Part shown: positions 17,495-25,377 of the stretch, piece by piece
How the letters are laid out: each line of letters starts with the position of its first letter
How positions within the stretch are numbered: position 1 is the first letter of the stretch
Assembly: GCF_041052385.1 (NCBI RefSeq)
Contig: NZ_CP163439.1
Location: 5,631,001-5,695,000 of the forward strand
Length of the DNA stretch: 64,000 nt
Direction: 5' to 3'
Source of the DNA: Streptomyces sp. R28
GTDB lineage: Bacteria > Actinomycetota > Actinomycetes > Streptomycetales > Streptomycetaceae
Program-made: the position numbers and the translations under genes
The notes under the pieces: generated by a model
Databases searched by the model: none
What the model was told of the DNA's origin: nothing
The model's input: only the letters and a program-made list of their open reading frames with translations

Positions 17495-18385
17495 ATGGAA
17501 AGCCGCTCCCACAACCGCGCCGACATCCGCGACTTCCTCGCCCGTCGGCGCGCCCAGCTCACCCCGGAGCAGGTCGGGCTGCCCACCAGCGGCCGGCGCC
17601 GGGTCCCCGGGCTGCGCCGCGAGGAGGTCGCGGTCCTAGCGGGCGTGAGCACCGAGTGGTACACGCGGCTGGAGAAGGGGCACATCAGCGGCGTCTCCGA
17701 GGACGTCCTCGACGCGGTCGCCCGCACTCTGCAGCTGAGCGACGACGAGCGCACCTACCTGTTCGACCTGGCCAAAGCCGCCCGGCCCAGCCCCGCGACC
17801 CGGCGCCGCCGCAAGTCCGTGGACATCCCGCCCCGCGTCCAGTGGCTGCTCGACTCGATGACCCTGTCCGCGGCGTTCGTCGTCAACGGCCGCCTGGACA
17901 TCGTGGCCACCAACGCACTCGCCCGCGCCCTGTTCGCCCCCATGTTCCACGGCCGCACCGCGGGAGAACACGGCCGTCCGAACTTCGCCCGGTTCTACTT
18001 CCTCGACGACGGCTCGCACGACTTCGTCGACGACTGGGACGGTGCCGCCAACATCACCGTCGCCCTGCTGCGCGCCGAAGCCGGCCGCTACCCCAACGAC
18101 AGGGCGCTGCGCGAGCTCGTCGGTGAACTGTCCACCGTCAGCGCCGAGTTCCGCACCCGCTGGGCCGCCCACAACGTGCGCATCCACCACGGCGGCGTCA
18201 AACGCTTCCACCACCCCGAGGCCGGCTCCCTGGAGCTGACCTACCAGCCCCTCGACCTGCCCATGTCCGCCCACGAGGCGCACTCCCTGACCATCTACAC
18301 CGCGGAACCGGGCACCTCGGACGAGGACCGGCTCAAGCTCCTGGCCAGCTGGGCGGCGACGCGGCTGCAGGTGGAGGGAGGTTGA
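17495..18385 (+). CDS. XRE-family regulator with MmyB-like ligand domain
   Basis: The 296-aa product begins with the typical R-A-D-I-R-D-F-L-A-R-R-R-A-Q-L-T-P-E helix. It has an HTH (V-P-G-L-R-R-E-E-V-A-V-L-A-G-V-S then W-Y-T-R-L-E-K-G, about 30-60) and a C-terminal MmyB-like PAS-related domain containing V-N-G-R-L-D-I-V-A-T-N and L-T-Y-Q-P-L-D-L-P. Members bind fatty acids or small ligands and usually repress an adjacent dehydrogenase or transporter. ATG 17495 gives the family start. Confidence 0.9.
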   Translation: MESRSHNRADIRDFLARRRAQLTPEQVGLPTSGRRRVPGLRREEVAVLAGVSTEWYTRLEKGHISGVSEDVLDAVARTLQLSDDERTYLFDLAKAARPSPATRRRRKSVDIPPRVQWLLDSMTLSAAFVVNGRLDIVATNALARALFAPMFHGRTAGEHGRPNFARFYFLDDGSHDFVDDWDGAANITVALLRAEAGRYPNDRALRELVGELSTVSAEFRTRWAAHNVRIHHGGVKRFHHPEAGSLELTYQPLDLPMSAHEAHSLTIYTAEPGTSDEDRLKLLASWAATRLQVEGG

Positions 18386-18410
18386 GGTTGCACCCCCGGT
18401 GAGCCGGGGC

Positions 18411-19184
18411 TCAGCGCACCGGGAAGCCGAACGAGTAGCCCTGCTCCTTGAGCCGGGGGAGGATCCGGCGCAGGGCCTCGACGGTCTGGGAGCGGTCGCC
18501 TCCCGCGTCGTGGAAGAGGAGCGTCGGCCCGTTCGGCAGCTCCCGCTCGACGGTGGCGACGATGGCGTCCGTGCCCGGCCGCTCGAAGTCCTTGGTGTCC
18601 ACGTTCCAGCCCAGCGGGCGCATGCCCCGGGAGGCGGCGAGCGTGCGGCTGTAGGGGGTGAAGGCCCCGCCGGGCGCCCGGTAGTACATCGGCCGTACGC
18701 CACCGGACGCCTTGGTGATCATGCGTTCGGCGTCGAGTATCTGCTGCGACTGGTAGGCCTGGGACTTCTTGTCCATGGTGGTGTCGTGCGACACCGAGTG
18801 GTCGCACAGCCGGTGCCCGGCCGCGACCACCTTCCTCACGAGGTCCGGGTGCGCCTGCGCCTGCGTCCCCACCATGCAGAACGTGGCCTTCACCCCGTAC
18901 TCCCGCAGCACGTCGAGCACTTGGGGGGTCCACGCGGGGTCGGGCCCGTCGTCGATGGTGATGTTGACGCCGCGCGCCCCCGCGTCCGACGCGTGCACGA
19001 TGCCCACCGCGACCGGCTTGACGTCACCGCCCGGCGTGGCCGACGCGGTCGCCTTCGGCGCCGAGCCGCCCACGGCACCGGCCTGCGCGGTCCACACCGA
19101 GGCACCGGCGGCGAGCATCGTCACCCCGAGCGCCGCCCCGACCACCTTGCCGTACCAGCCCCGCCCGCCGCCGTGCCGTGCCAT
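18411..19184 (-). CDS. Secreted NodB-type polysaccharide deacetylase (paralog 1)
   Basis: A 257-aa protein with an N-terminal signal/anchor helix and a NodB domain with all five motifs: T-I-D-D-G-P-D-P, H-S-V-S-H, R-A-P-G-G-A-F, W-N-V-D-T-K-D, L-L-F-H-D. It should remove acetyl groups from cell-wall or extracellular glycans. ATG 19184 is preferred over a GTG at 19238 because the signal starts there. A close paralog lies at 22540-23334 with the same architecture, and both share an upstream motif. Confidence 0.9.
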   Translation of the reverse strand: MARHGGGRGWYGKVVGAALGVTMLAAGASVWTAQAGAVGGSAPKATASATPGGDVKPVAVGIVHASDAGARGVNITIDDGPDPAWTPQVLDVLREYGVKATFCMVGTQAQAHPDLVRKVVAAGHRLCDHSVSHDTTMDKKSQAYQSQQILDAERMITKASGGVRPMYYRAPGGAFTPYSRTLAASRGMRPLGWNVDTKDFERPGTDAIVATVERELPNGPTLLFHDAGGDRSQTVEALRRILPRLKEQGYSFGFPVR

Positions 19185-19275
19185 GTCCGCCCCGCCTTCG
19201 CGCAGTTCCTCACCGATCCTCGATCGCCTTGCGATCACCTGGCAGGACGAGCGGCGGCGGCCACAGGATGCGTCC

Positions 19276-19299
19276 GTTACCGATCACGGACAATCCCGC
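19276..19299 (-). promoter_or_regulatory. Upstream motif shared by both deacetylase genes (copy 1)
   Basis: GTTACCGATCACGGACA (plus-strand reading) followed by three variable bases and CCGC. It lies about 92 bp upstream of the deacetylase start. The same 17 nt occur upstream of the second paralog at 23410. It is either a regulator site or conserved promoter sequence kept after gene duplication. Confidence 0.55.
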
Positions 19300-19434
19300 A
19301 GGAGTTCGCGGACAACTCGACCGACCAGCGGCCGGAACGGGGCGGGTCGGAGTGCCGCTCAGGTCGGTGGGGCCGCCGAGTCGCGTGGGACCGACTGTGG
19401 TCCTCGGGCCGCGCCAAGGCGGGGCGTGACGTGG

Positions 19435-20091
19435 TCAGTTCGCCGGGGCACCCGCCAGGCCGTCCAGCTCGGCGGCGAAGAGCTGTGCGGGATCGATTCC
19501 CATACCGGTGAAGTGGCCGGCGAGTTCCAGGGACAGGACGCCGTGCAGCCGGGTCCAGAAGGTCAGGGCCCGGTGGAGGGCCGCGGACGGGGCGGGATGG
19601 CCGTCCGCCCAGTCCCGGTGGCCTTCGAGGTGCGCCTCGAACGGTGTCGCCCGCCCGTCCGAGGGCAGCGCGGCACAGGCGTCCAACAGGGTCGCCATGA
19701 TCTCGGACGAGATCGCGGTGGTGTCGGCGGGCGCCTGGTAGCCGGGGACGGGTGTGCCGTAGATGAGGAAGTAACGCTGGGGGTCCTGCAGGGCCCATCC
19801 CCGCAGGGCGTGCGCCAGCGCGGTCACATCGGCACCGGCCTCCGAGGCCACGCGGAAGGTGTCGGCGAGGCTTCGGTACGCGTCCCTGACGAGTTCGGTG
19901 ATCAGCTCGTCGCGGCCGTCGAAGTACCGGTACAGCGCGGGTCCGCTCATGCCCATCTGCTTGGCGATCGCGTTGAGGGAGAGGGCGGACGCGCCCGCCG
20001 TGGCGATCTGTTCCCACGCGCGCTGCTTGATCTCCGTACGCACCTGGGCGCGGTAGCGCTCACGCGGAGTCTTCGCTTCCGAGTTCACCAT
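19435..20091 (-). CDS. TetR-family regulator with WHG-type C-terminal domain
   Basis: A 218-aa protein: HTH in residues about 20-65 (A-L-S-L-N-A-I-A-K-Q-M-G-M-S-G-P-A-L-Y-R-Y-F) and a C-terminal ligand-binding domain with H-A-L-R-G-W-A-L-Q-D-P-Q-R-Y, the WHG type. It is divergent from the quinone oxidoreductase gene. The 106-bp intergenic region contains clear dyads overlapping a promoter, so it most likely represses that gene and itself. Confidence 0.92.
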   Translation of the reverse strand: MVNSEAKTPRERYRAQVRTEIKQRAWEQIATAGASALSLNAIAKQMGMSGPALYRYFDGRDELITELVRDAYRSLADTFRVASEAGADVTALAHALRGWALQDPQRYFLIYGTPVPGYQAPADTTAISSEIMATLLDACAALPSDGRATPFEAHLEGHRDWADGHPAPSAALHRALTFWTRLHGVLSLELAGHFTGMGIDPAQLFAAELDGLAGAPAN

Positions 20092-20092
20092 T

Positions 20093-20152
20093 GTTAGAGG
20101 TTATCACTGAAGTTATTGACACTTCCGAATCGACGAGGTTATAACTTCTAAC
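20093..20152. promoter_or_regulatory. TetR operators and promoter for the quinone oxidoreductase gene
   Basis: GTTAGAGGTTAT at 20093-20104 and ATAACTTCTAAC at 20141-20152 are inverted copies (11 of 12 match). The right one is also half of a near-perfect palindrome GAGGTTATAACTTC (20135-20148). On the plus strand TTGACA (20116-20121) and TATAAC (20140-20145) form a strong promoter with an 18-bp spacer. The -10 lies inside the palindrome, so bound TetR would block RNA polymerase. Confidence 0.75.
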
Positions 20153-20197
20153 GAACGCGAAGCCAAGTAACTCAACGACTCTGTGGAGGTCGTCGCC

Positions 20198-21229
20198 ATG
20201 AACACCGAAGGGCTCGTCGAGGTCGTCCTGCCGGGCAAGGTCGAGCCCGAAGGGCTTCGGATCCGGCACGGAGCCGTACCCGCCGCAGGCCCCGGCCAGG
20301 TCGTGATCCGCATGGAGGCGACCGGCGTCTCCTTCGCCGAGCAGCAGATGCGCCGTGGCCGCTACTACGACCAGCCGCCCTTCCCGTTCGTACCGGGCTA
20401 CGACCTCGTAGGCACGGTGCTGGCGATCGGCGAGGGCGTCGAGCCGCGCCTGGCCGGTACTCGGGTCGCCGCGCTGGTCAAGGTCGGTGGCTGGGCCAGC
20501 CACGTGCTCGTCGACGCGGCGGACGTGGTGCCGGTGCCCGACGGCATCGGCGCGGCCGAGGCGGAGACCCTCGTCGTCAACGGCGTCACCGCCTGGCAGA
20601 TGCTGCACCGCAAGGCCCACGTCCGTGCCGGGCACACCGTCGTGGTGCACGGCGCGAACGGCGGCGTCGGATCGGTTCTGGTCCAGCTCGCCCAGGCCGC
20701 GGGCGCGCAGGTGATCGGCACGGCGTCCGCGCGCCACCACGAGGCCCTGCGGGAAAGGGGAGTCGTCCCCGTCGACTACCGCACCGACGACGTCGCCGCA
20801 CAAATCCGCGAACTCGCCCCCCGCGGGGTGGACGCCGTCTTCGACCACGTCGGCGGCCGCGGCATCGTCGACTCCTGGCGCCTCCTCGCCCCCGGCGGCA
20901 CCCTCGTCTCGTACGGCAGCGCCTCGACCCGGGACGACGAGGGCTCCAAGCAGTGGCCTGTCCTCAAGCTGCTCGGCCGGGTGTGGCTGTGGAACGCCAT
21001 GCCCAACCGCCGCCGCGCGTACTTCTTCAATGTCTGGGCCGGCCGGGCCCTGGCCAGGAACCGCTTCCGCGCCCGCCTGCGCACCGACCTCACCCAGGTC
21101 TTCGCGGCCCTCCAGCGCGGCGAGCTCACCGCCCAGATCGCCGCGCAACTGCCGCTCACTCGCGTCGCCGACGCCCTGCGGCTGGCCGAGTCGGGCACCG
21201 TCGCCGGAAAGGTCGTCCTGAATCCGTAG
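20198..21229 (+). CDS. Zinc-independent MDR quinone oxidoreductase
   Basis: The 343-aa protein has Y-D-L-V-G-T-V, the nucleotide-binding motif H-G-A-N-G-G-V-G-S-V-L-V-Q-L-A, V-D-A-V-F-D-H-V-G-G and a C-terminal G-T-V-A-G-K-V-V-L. It lacks the structural-zinc cysteines of alcohol dehydrogenases. It should reduce quinones or reactive enones with NADPH. ATG 20198 follows GTGGAGGT. It is the first gene after the TetR operator-promoter and is followed 51 bp later by a secreted SRPBCC gene. Confidence 0.92.
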   Translation: MNTEGLVEVVLPGKVEPEGLRIRHGAVPAAGPGQVVIRMEATGVSFAEQQMRRGRYYDQPPFPFVPGYDLVGTVLAIGEGVEPRLAGTRVAALVKVGGWASHVLVDAADVVPVPDGIGAAEAETLVVNGVTAWQMLHRKAHVRAGHTVVVHGANGGVGSVLVQLAQAAGAQVIGTASARHHEALRERGVVPVDYRTDDVAAQIRELAPRGVDAVFDHVGGRGIVDSWRLLAPGGTLVSYGSASTRDDEGSKQWPVLKLLGRVWLWNAMPNRRRAYFFNVWAGRALARNRFRARLRTDLTQVFAALQRGELTAQIAAQLPLTRVADALRLAESGTVAGKVVLNP

Positions 21230-21280
21230 CAGGCACCGAGCGGCCCGATCCGATCACCCCAACGAAACGCGAGGAACACC

Positions 21281-21922
21281 ATGTTCAGCACCGGCCCGTC
21301 GAACTCACCCGGTCAGCAGCCCCGGCCCCGCGCGGGCAAGGCCGCGGCCACGGTCGCGCTCGCCGTCACGGCCGTTTACGCCGGCACCATCCCGACCGCG
21401 CAGGCCGCCCCCCACGGCGGAACGTCCCAGTGCGGCGGGCGAGGCGTCGACACCACCGCCCTCATCCGCTACGAGTCCGACATCGTGATCAAGGCGCCGC
21501 TGGGCACTGTCTGGAAGCTGCAGACCGACGTGGAACGCTGGCCGTCCTGGCAGCCCCCTGTCACCACCGCCGAACGTCTCGACCCCGGCCGCCTGAAGGC
21601 GGGTTCGCGGTTCCGGTGGACGACCCCCGCGCCCGCCACCCCCACGACCCCCGCCACCACCCTCGCCATCACCTCCACCGTCCAGGAACTCCAGCGCCAC
21701 AACTGCATCCTGTGGAGCGGACCCGCGATCGGTGAGGGGCTGCGCATCGACGAGGGTGTCCACCTGTGGACCTTCAGCAAGGTCAAGGGCGGCGTGCACG
21801 TCCACACCGAGGAAACCTGGACCGGCACCCAGGTCGAAGCGGACGTACCCACCGCGACCGCGGCCCTCGGCGCGGGCCTCGAAGCGTGGCTGCACGACCT
21901 GAATACCACCGCCGAAGCATGA
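21281..21922 (+). CDS. Secreted SRPBCC-family protein
   Basis: A 213-aa protein with a signal sequence (hydrophobic run ending T-A-Q-A-A near residue 43) followed by a START/Bet v1-like SRPBCC domain: I-R-Y-E-S-D-I-V-I-K-A-P-L-G-T-V-W then D-V-E-R-W-P-S-W-Q. These domains bind hydrophobic ligands in a deep pocket. Export of an SRPBCC protein is uncommon. Position after the oxidoreductase suggests co-regulation by TetR, perhaps handling the same toxic lipophilic compound; that is inference. Confidence 0.8.
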   Translation: MFSTGPSNSPGQQPRPRAGKAAATVALAVTAVYAGTIPTAQAAPHGGTSQCGGRGVDTTALIRYESDIVIKAPLGTVWKLQTDVERWPSWQPPVTTAERLDPGRLKAGSRFRWTTPAPATPTTPATTLAITSTVQELQRHNCILWSGPAIGEGLRIDEGVHLWTFSKVKGGVHVHTEETWTGTQVEADVPTATAALGAGLEAWLHDLNTTAEA

Positions 21923-21949
21923 ACCCGGCAAGCGGCATGCGGCATGGAA

Positions 21950-21981
21950 CGGGCCCGGACGAACCACGGCGTCCGGGCCCG
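21950..21981 (+). terminator. Terminator after the oxidoreductase-SRPBCC operon
   Basis: A perfect 12-bp GC-rich stem with an 8-nt loop starts 28 nt after the SRPBCC stop. Confidence 0.75.
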
Positions 21982-22051
21982 CGGGGCCCACACCGTCGGA
22001 TTCGGACCCGGGCGTCCGCCCGGCGCCGCTGCGCGGGGCCACAATGCCCCC

Positions 22052-22522
22052 ATGACCGATGATCAGTCCCGGAACCCCGCCCGGCCGCTGCTGCGCCGCC
22101 CCTCGGACGGTGAGCTCATAGACGTCGCCGGTGTCGCGCACTTCTTCCGCCTCACCGGCGAGCACACGGGCGGGCACTTCGCCTTCGAGGAGTTCAGCCT
22201 CGCCCCCGGCACCATTGGCGCCAGGCCGCACGTGCATGAAGGACACGACGAGTACTTCTACGTCCTCGAGGGAGAGTTGACGCTCCACACCGGGGACGGC
22301 GAGGTGACGGCCGGTCCCGGGCATCTGCTCGCCGCGACCCGCGGCACACCGCACGGCTTCCGTAACGCGGGCACGGTCGCCGCACGCGCCCTGTGCCTCT
22401 ACACCCCCGCCGGATACGAGAACTACTTCCGCGACGTCCACGCCGCCGTGAGCGCCGGCGCCGAAGCGACCGATGAGCTGCTGGCCGAATTCCGCGGCCG
22501 CTACCGGACCAGCTCCCTCTAG
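22052..22522 (+). CDS. Cupin-domain protein, 156 aa
   Basis: A single cupin barrel: motif 1 G-A-R-P-H-V-H-E-G-H-D-E-Y-F-Y-V-L-E-G and motif 2 P-G-H-L-L-A-A-T-R-G-T-P-H-G-F-R-N. The H-x-H and later H supply a metal site. Small cupins of this kind are isomerases, dioxygenases or sensors; the substrate is not readable. ATG 22052 is the first good start after the terminator. It is convergent with the second deacetylase, 17 bp away. Confidence 0.85.
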   Translation: MTDDQSRNPARPLLRRPSDGELIDVAGVAHFFRLTGEHTGGHFAFEEFSLAPGTIGARPHVHEGHDEYFYVLEGELTLHTGDGEVTAGPGHLLAATRGTPHGFRNAGTVAARALCLYTPAGYENYFRDVHAAVSAGAEATDELLAEFRGRYRTSSL

Positions 22523-22539
22523 GCCACGTCGAGCCGCGG

Positions 22540-23334
22540 TCAGCGCACGGGGAAGCCGAAGGAGTACCCCTGCTCTTTCAGCCACGGCAGAACCTCGCGC
22601 AGGGCGGCCACGGTCTGGGAGCGGTCTCCGCCCCCGTCGTGGAAAAGGAGGGTCGGGCCGTTGGAGATCTCGTTCTTGACGGTGGCGACGATGGTGTTCG
22701 TGCCGGCGCGCTCGAAGTCCTTGGAGTCGATGTTCCAGCCGAGCGGGCGCATTCCACGGGACGCGGCGAGGTGGCGGCTGTAGGGGGTGAAGGCACCTCC
22801 AGGGGCCCGGTAGTACAGCGGGCGGACGCCCCCGGACGCCTCGGTGATCATGCGTTCGGCGTCCAGGATCTGCTGGGACTGGTAGGCCTGGGGCTTGCGG
22901 TCCATGGTGACGTCGTGCGAAACCGTGTGGTCGCAGAGCCGGTGCCCGGCCGCCACCACCGCCTTGACCAGGTCCGGGTGGGCGCGGGCCTGGGTGCCCA
23001 CCATGCAGAACGTGGCCTTCACGCCGTTGTCCCGCAGGACCCGGAGCGCCTGTGGTGTCCACACGGGGTCCGGTCCGTCGTCGATGGTGATGTTGACGCT
23101 ACGGGCACCACCGTCCGAGGCATGCACGATTTCTGCCGATACGGGCGCCGCCTTCCGGCCCTGCGGCTGAGTGTGCGACCTGGCAGGAGGCGCCGAGACG
23201 CCCGCTTGTGCGGGCTGTCCCCCGGTGGAACCGAGTTGCGCGTCCCAGAACGAGGTCAGGGCGGCCACCGCGGTCACCCCGAGCGCCGCCGCGAGCACCT
23301 TGCCGAACCATCCCCGACCGCCACTTCGCACCAT
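22540..23334 (-). CDS. Secreted NodB-type polysaccharide deacetylase (paralog 2)
   Basis: A 264-aa paralog of the gene at 18411-19184. Signal/anchor helix at about residues 11-30, then the NodB motifs T-I-D-D-G-P-D-P, H-T-V-S-H, R-A-P-G-G-A-F, W-N-I-D-S-K-D and L-L-F-H-D. The two differ mainly in the linker after the signal. ATG 23334 starts the shared R-G-W-F-G-K-V region; the open frame extends further upstream without support. Keeping two near-identical deacetylases 3 kb apart points to a local duplication around the TetR operon. Confidence 0.9.
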   Translation of the reverse strand: MVRSGGRGWFGKVLAAALGVTAVAALTSFWDAQLGSTGGQPAQAGVSAPPARSHTQPQGRKAAPVSAEIVHASDGGARSVNITIDDGPDPVWTPQALRVLRDNGVKATFCMVGTQARAHPDLVKAVVAAGHRLCDHTVSHDVTMDRKPQAYQSQQILDAERMITEASGGVRPLYYRAPGGAFTPYSRHLAASRGMRPLGWNIDSKDFERAGTNTIVATVKNEISNGPTLLFHDGGGDRSQTVAALREVLPWLKEQGYSFGFPVR

Positions 23335-23409
23335 GTCATCTGTTCCTTGCCGTCGCTGTGGGGCCTTTGCATCCGGCAAGAGGGGAGAAGGCGGCCGAGG
23401 GATCCACCT

Positions 23410-23433
23410 GTTACCGATCACGGACATTTCCGC
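23410..23433 (-). promoter_or_regulatory. Upstream motif shared by both deacetylase genes (copy 2)
   Basis: The same 17-nt GTTACCGATCACGGACA plus CCGC as at 19276, here about 76 bp upstream of paralog 2. The flanking sequence has diverged, so the motif is under selection or very recent. Confidence 0.55.
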
Positions 23434-23576
23434 GGGGATACGGCGACGCACCGGTGACGCGTCGAGCGCGGCCGCTTCCTCCTCGAAAGAACCTGCCTCG
23501 CCTTTCAGCCATCTCAAGGAGGGGCGCACGGCCTGGGGGGACCGTGCGAGGCGACAGGAACCGAGAGGGAGAAGGC

Positions 23577-24839
23577 GTGTCGGTCATCAGCCAGCGGGTG
23601 CACCTGGTGCTGCTCGCCGCGTGGACGATCCTGTGGTTCGCCGTGGTCCAGCCGCACGGGGGCTTCTCCTGGCACTATCTGCGTACGGGTGGGGAGCTGC
23701 TCTACGCGGGCCCGAGCAGGCCGGACGGCGGCCTGAACCTGTACGCCCACCACCCCGAACTGCAGATGGGTCCCGTCAGCTTCCTCGCGGCGGGCCTGTT
23801 CAACCCCTTTCCCGACGCCGTCGGGCAGTTCCTGGCCGCCGGCGTGATGTCCCTGCTCGGTCTGCTGATCCTGGTGGTGGCCGGCCGCAGCGCCGCCTGG
23901 CACTTCCTGGGCACCGGCACCAATCACCAGCGGCTGCGGCAGCGGGTGCTGATAGCGGGCCTGGCCTTCATCCCGATGTGGATCGAGGTCGCCGTCCGTT
24001 TCGGCCACCTCGACGACGTTCTGGCACTCTTCTTCACGGCTCTGGCCGTACACGCCCTCACCCGCGGCAACGCTGCCGCGACCGGCATCTTCCTGGCCCT
24101 GGCCATGGACTCCAAACCGACCGCGTTGGCCTTCCTGCCGCTGCTGCTGGCACTGCCGAGACGGCAGTGGCTGCGCGCGGGTCTGTGGTGTGCGGCTCTG
24201 GTCGCGCTCGCCTGGCTGCCGTTCCTCCTCGGCGCCCCGCAGTCGTTCGCCGCAGCCGAGTTCACCATCCCCAACCAGCCCGCATCCGCGCTGCGCTGGC
24301 TCGGCGTCGACGATCCCCGAACCCCTGCCTGGGACCGGCCCGCGCAGGCCGCGGTGGGGCTGGCGCTGGGCTGCGTCGCGGTCTGGCGAGGCCGCTGGCC
24401 CGCCGTCGTCCTGCTCGGCGCCAACGCCCGGATCGCCCTGGACCCCAGCGTCTACACGTACTACACCGCCTCCGTCCTGCTGGGCACACTGCTGTGGGAC
24501 GTGATCGGGCAGCGGCGCCTGGTGCCCTGGTGGAGCTGGATCGGGCTGATCACCCTGTACGGCACGGTCTTCGTCGTTCCCGATGACGCGACGCGTGGAC
24601 TGATCCGCCTGGCCTTCGCCGTGACCTCCACCGCATATGTCCTGTTCTGGCCGGTACGGGACCGGCGCCGGCGACACGTCCTGTCCCGCGGCAGGCGGGG
24701 AGAGCCGATCAGGCCCTCGGGCTCGGCGGTGGTTCAGGAAGTTCATCGCCCCGTACGACCCCACCCGCACGATCGACGACCGCGCGTCGATGATCTCGGG
24801 GCTGGTGACCAACGCGATTCTCAACGGGCGGGCGGATGA
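23577..24839 (+). CDS. Polytopic membrane protein, possibly a GT-C type mannosyltransferase
   Basis: A 420-aa protein with about ten hydrophobic helices. H-P-E-L-Q-M-G-P-V-S in the first loop, G-H-L-D-D-V-L-A-L in the middle and D-S-K-P-T-A-L-A-F-L-P resemble membrane glycosyltransferases of the DUF2029/GT87 class that use polyprenyl-phosphate sugars. I am not certain of the family. GTG 23577 follows GAGAGGGAGAAGG. The last ~40 residues are Arg-rich and overlap, in another frame, a remnant of an ATPase gene, so the natural C-terminus may have been altered by a rearrangement. Confidence 0.65.
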   Translation: MSVISQRVHLVLLAAWTILWFAVVQPHGGFSWHYLRTGGELLYAGPSRPDGGLNLYAHHPELQMGPVSFLAAGLFNPFPDAVGQFLAAGVMSLLGLLILVVAGRSAAWHFLGTGTNHQRLRQRVLIAGLAFIPMWIEVAVRFGHLDDVLALFFTALAVHALTRGNAAATGIFLALAMDSKPTALAFLPLLLALPRRQWLRAGLWCAALVALAWLPFLLGAPQSFAAAEFTIPNQPASALRWLGVDDPRTPAWDRPAQAAVGLALGCVAVWRGRWPAVVLLGANARIALDPSVYTYYTASVLLGTLLWDVIGQRRLVPWWSWIGLITLYGTVFVVPDDATRGLIRLAFAVTSTAYVLFWPVRDRRRRHVLSRGRRGEPIRPSGSAVVQEVHRPVRPHPHDRRPRVDDLGAGDQRDSQRAGG

Positions 24840-24960
24840 GCCCGGGTGGGGCGCGTGGAGTGCTACCGCGAGGTACCGCGAGGAGACCTCGCTCCGGATC
24901 GAGATCGGCCCAGCACTGGTCCGAACTCGGCGGACACATCAACCAGCTCTTCGACACTGA
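24720..24960 (+). pseudogene. Remnant of an anti-sigma-type ATP-binding protein
   Basis: In a frame different from the membrane protein, the sequence reads F-R-K-F-I-A-P-Y-D-P-T-R-T-I-D-D then I-S-G-L-V-T-N-A-I-L-N-G. This matches the start and N-box (usually S-E-L-V-T-N-A-x-x-H-G) of RsbW-like HATPases common in Streptomyces. The conserved Glu and His are replaced by Gly and Asn, the G-boxes are missing and the frame stops early. It is a decayed fragment that merges with the end of the preceding gene. Confidence 0.6.
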
Positions 24961-25377
24961 CCAGTTCTCCGAAGAGTGATCCGATCGCCTTGATCCGCAA
25001 CCGCGCGGCGTCGCCGTGCAGGTCAGCGCCGCGTCGCTACGTGATTGGCTGCCATCTCAAGGCATCCGTGCCTGCTGGGGGGGAGGGGGGTGCTCGGTCG
25101 GACGTCCATGCCGTTGGTTATTTCCCGGCTTCGGGGCCGTACCACTGGAGCGCCTGGCCCGTGACGGCGGCGACGCACTCGAAGGTGGCCGATAGAAGGC
25201 CATGTCGAGCGCCCGTACCGCACCCCCCACATTTCCGGCGGGACCGCCCACGGGCTGCGCCCGCCTGACACTAGAGTGCCGCTGTGCGTTGAGTGTGTGG
25301 CACGTCACACCGGGTTGGCCGACAGAGGGCGAGGGGCGGCCACCCATGTATGGCGTGCGCTGAAGGGGTGGGGGGTT
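24961..25377. other. Intergenic stretch with no visible gene
   Basis: About 415 bp without a convincing frame on either strand. It contains a G-rich run near 25077-25090 and the upstream region of the TerD-fusion gene. No terminator hairpin of note was found. Confidence 0.5.
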
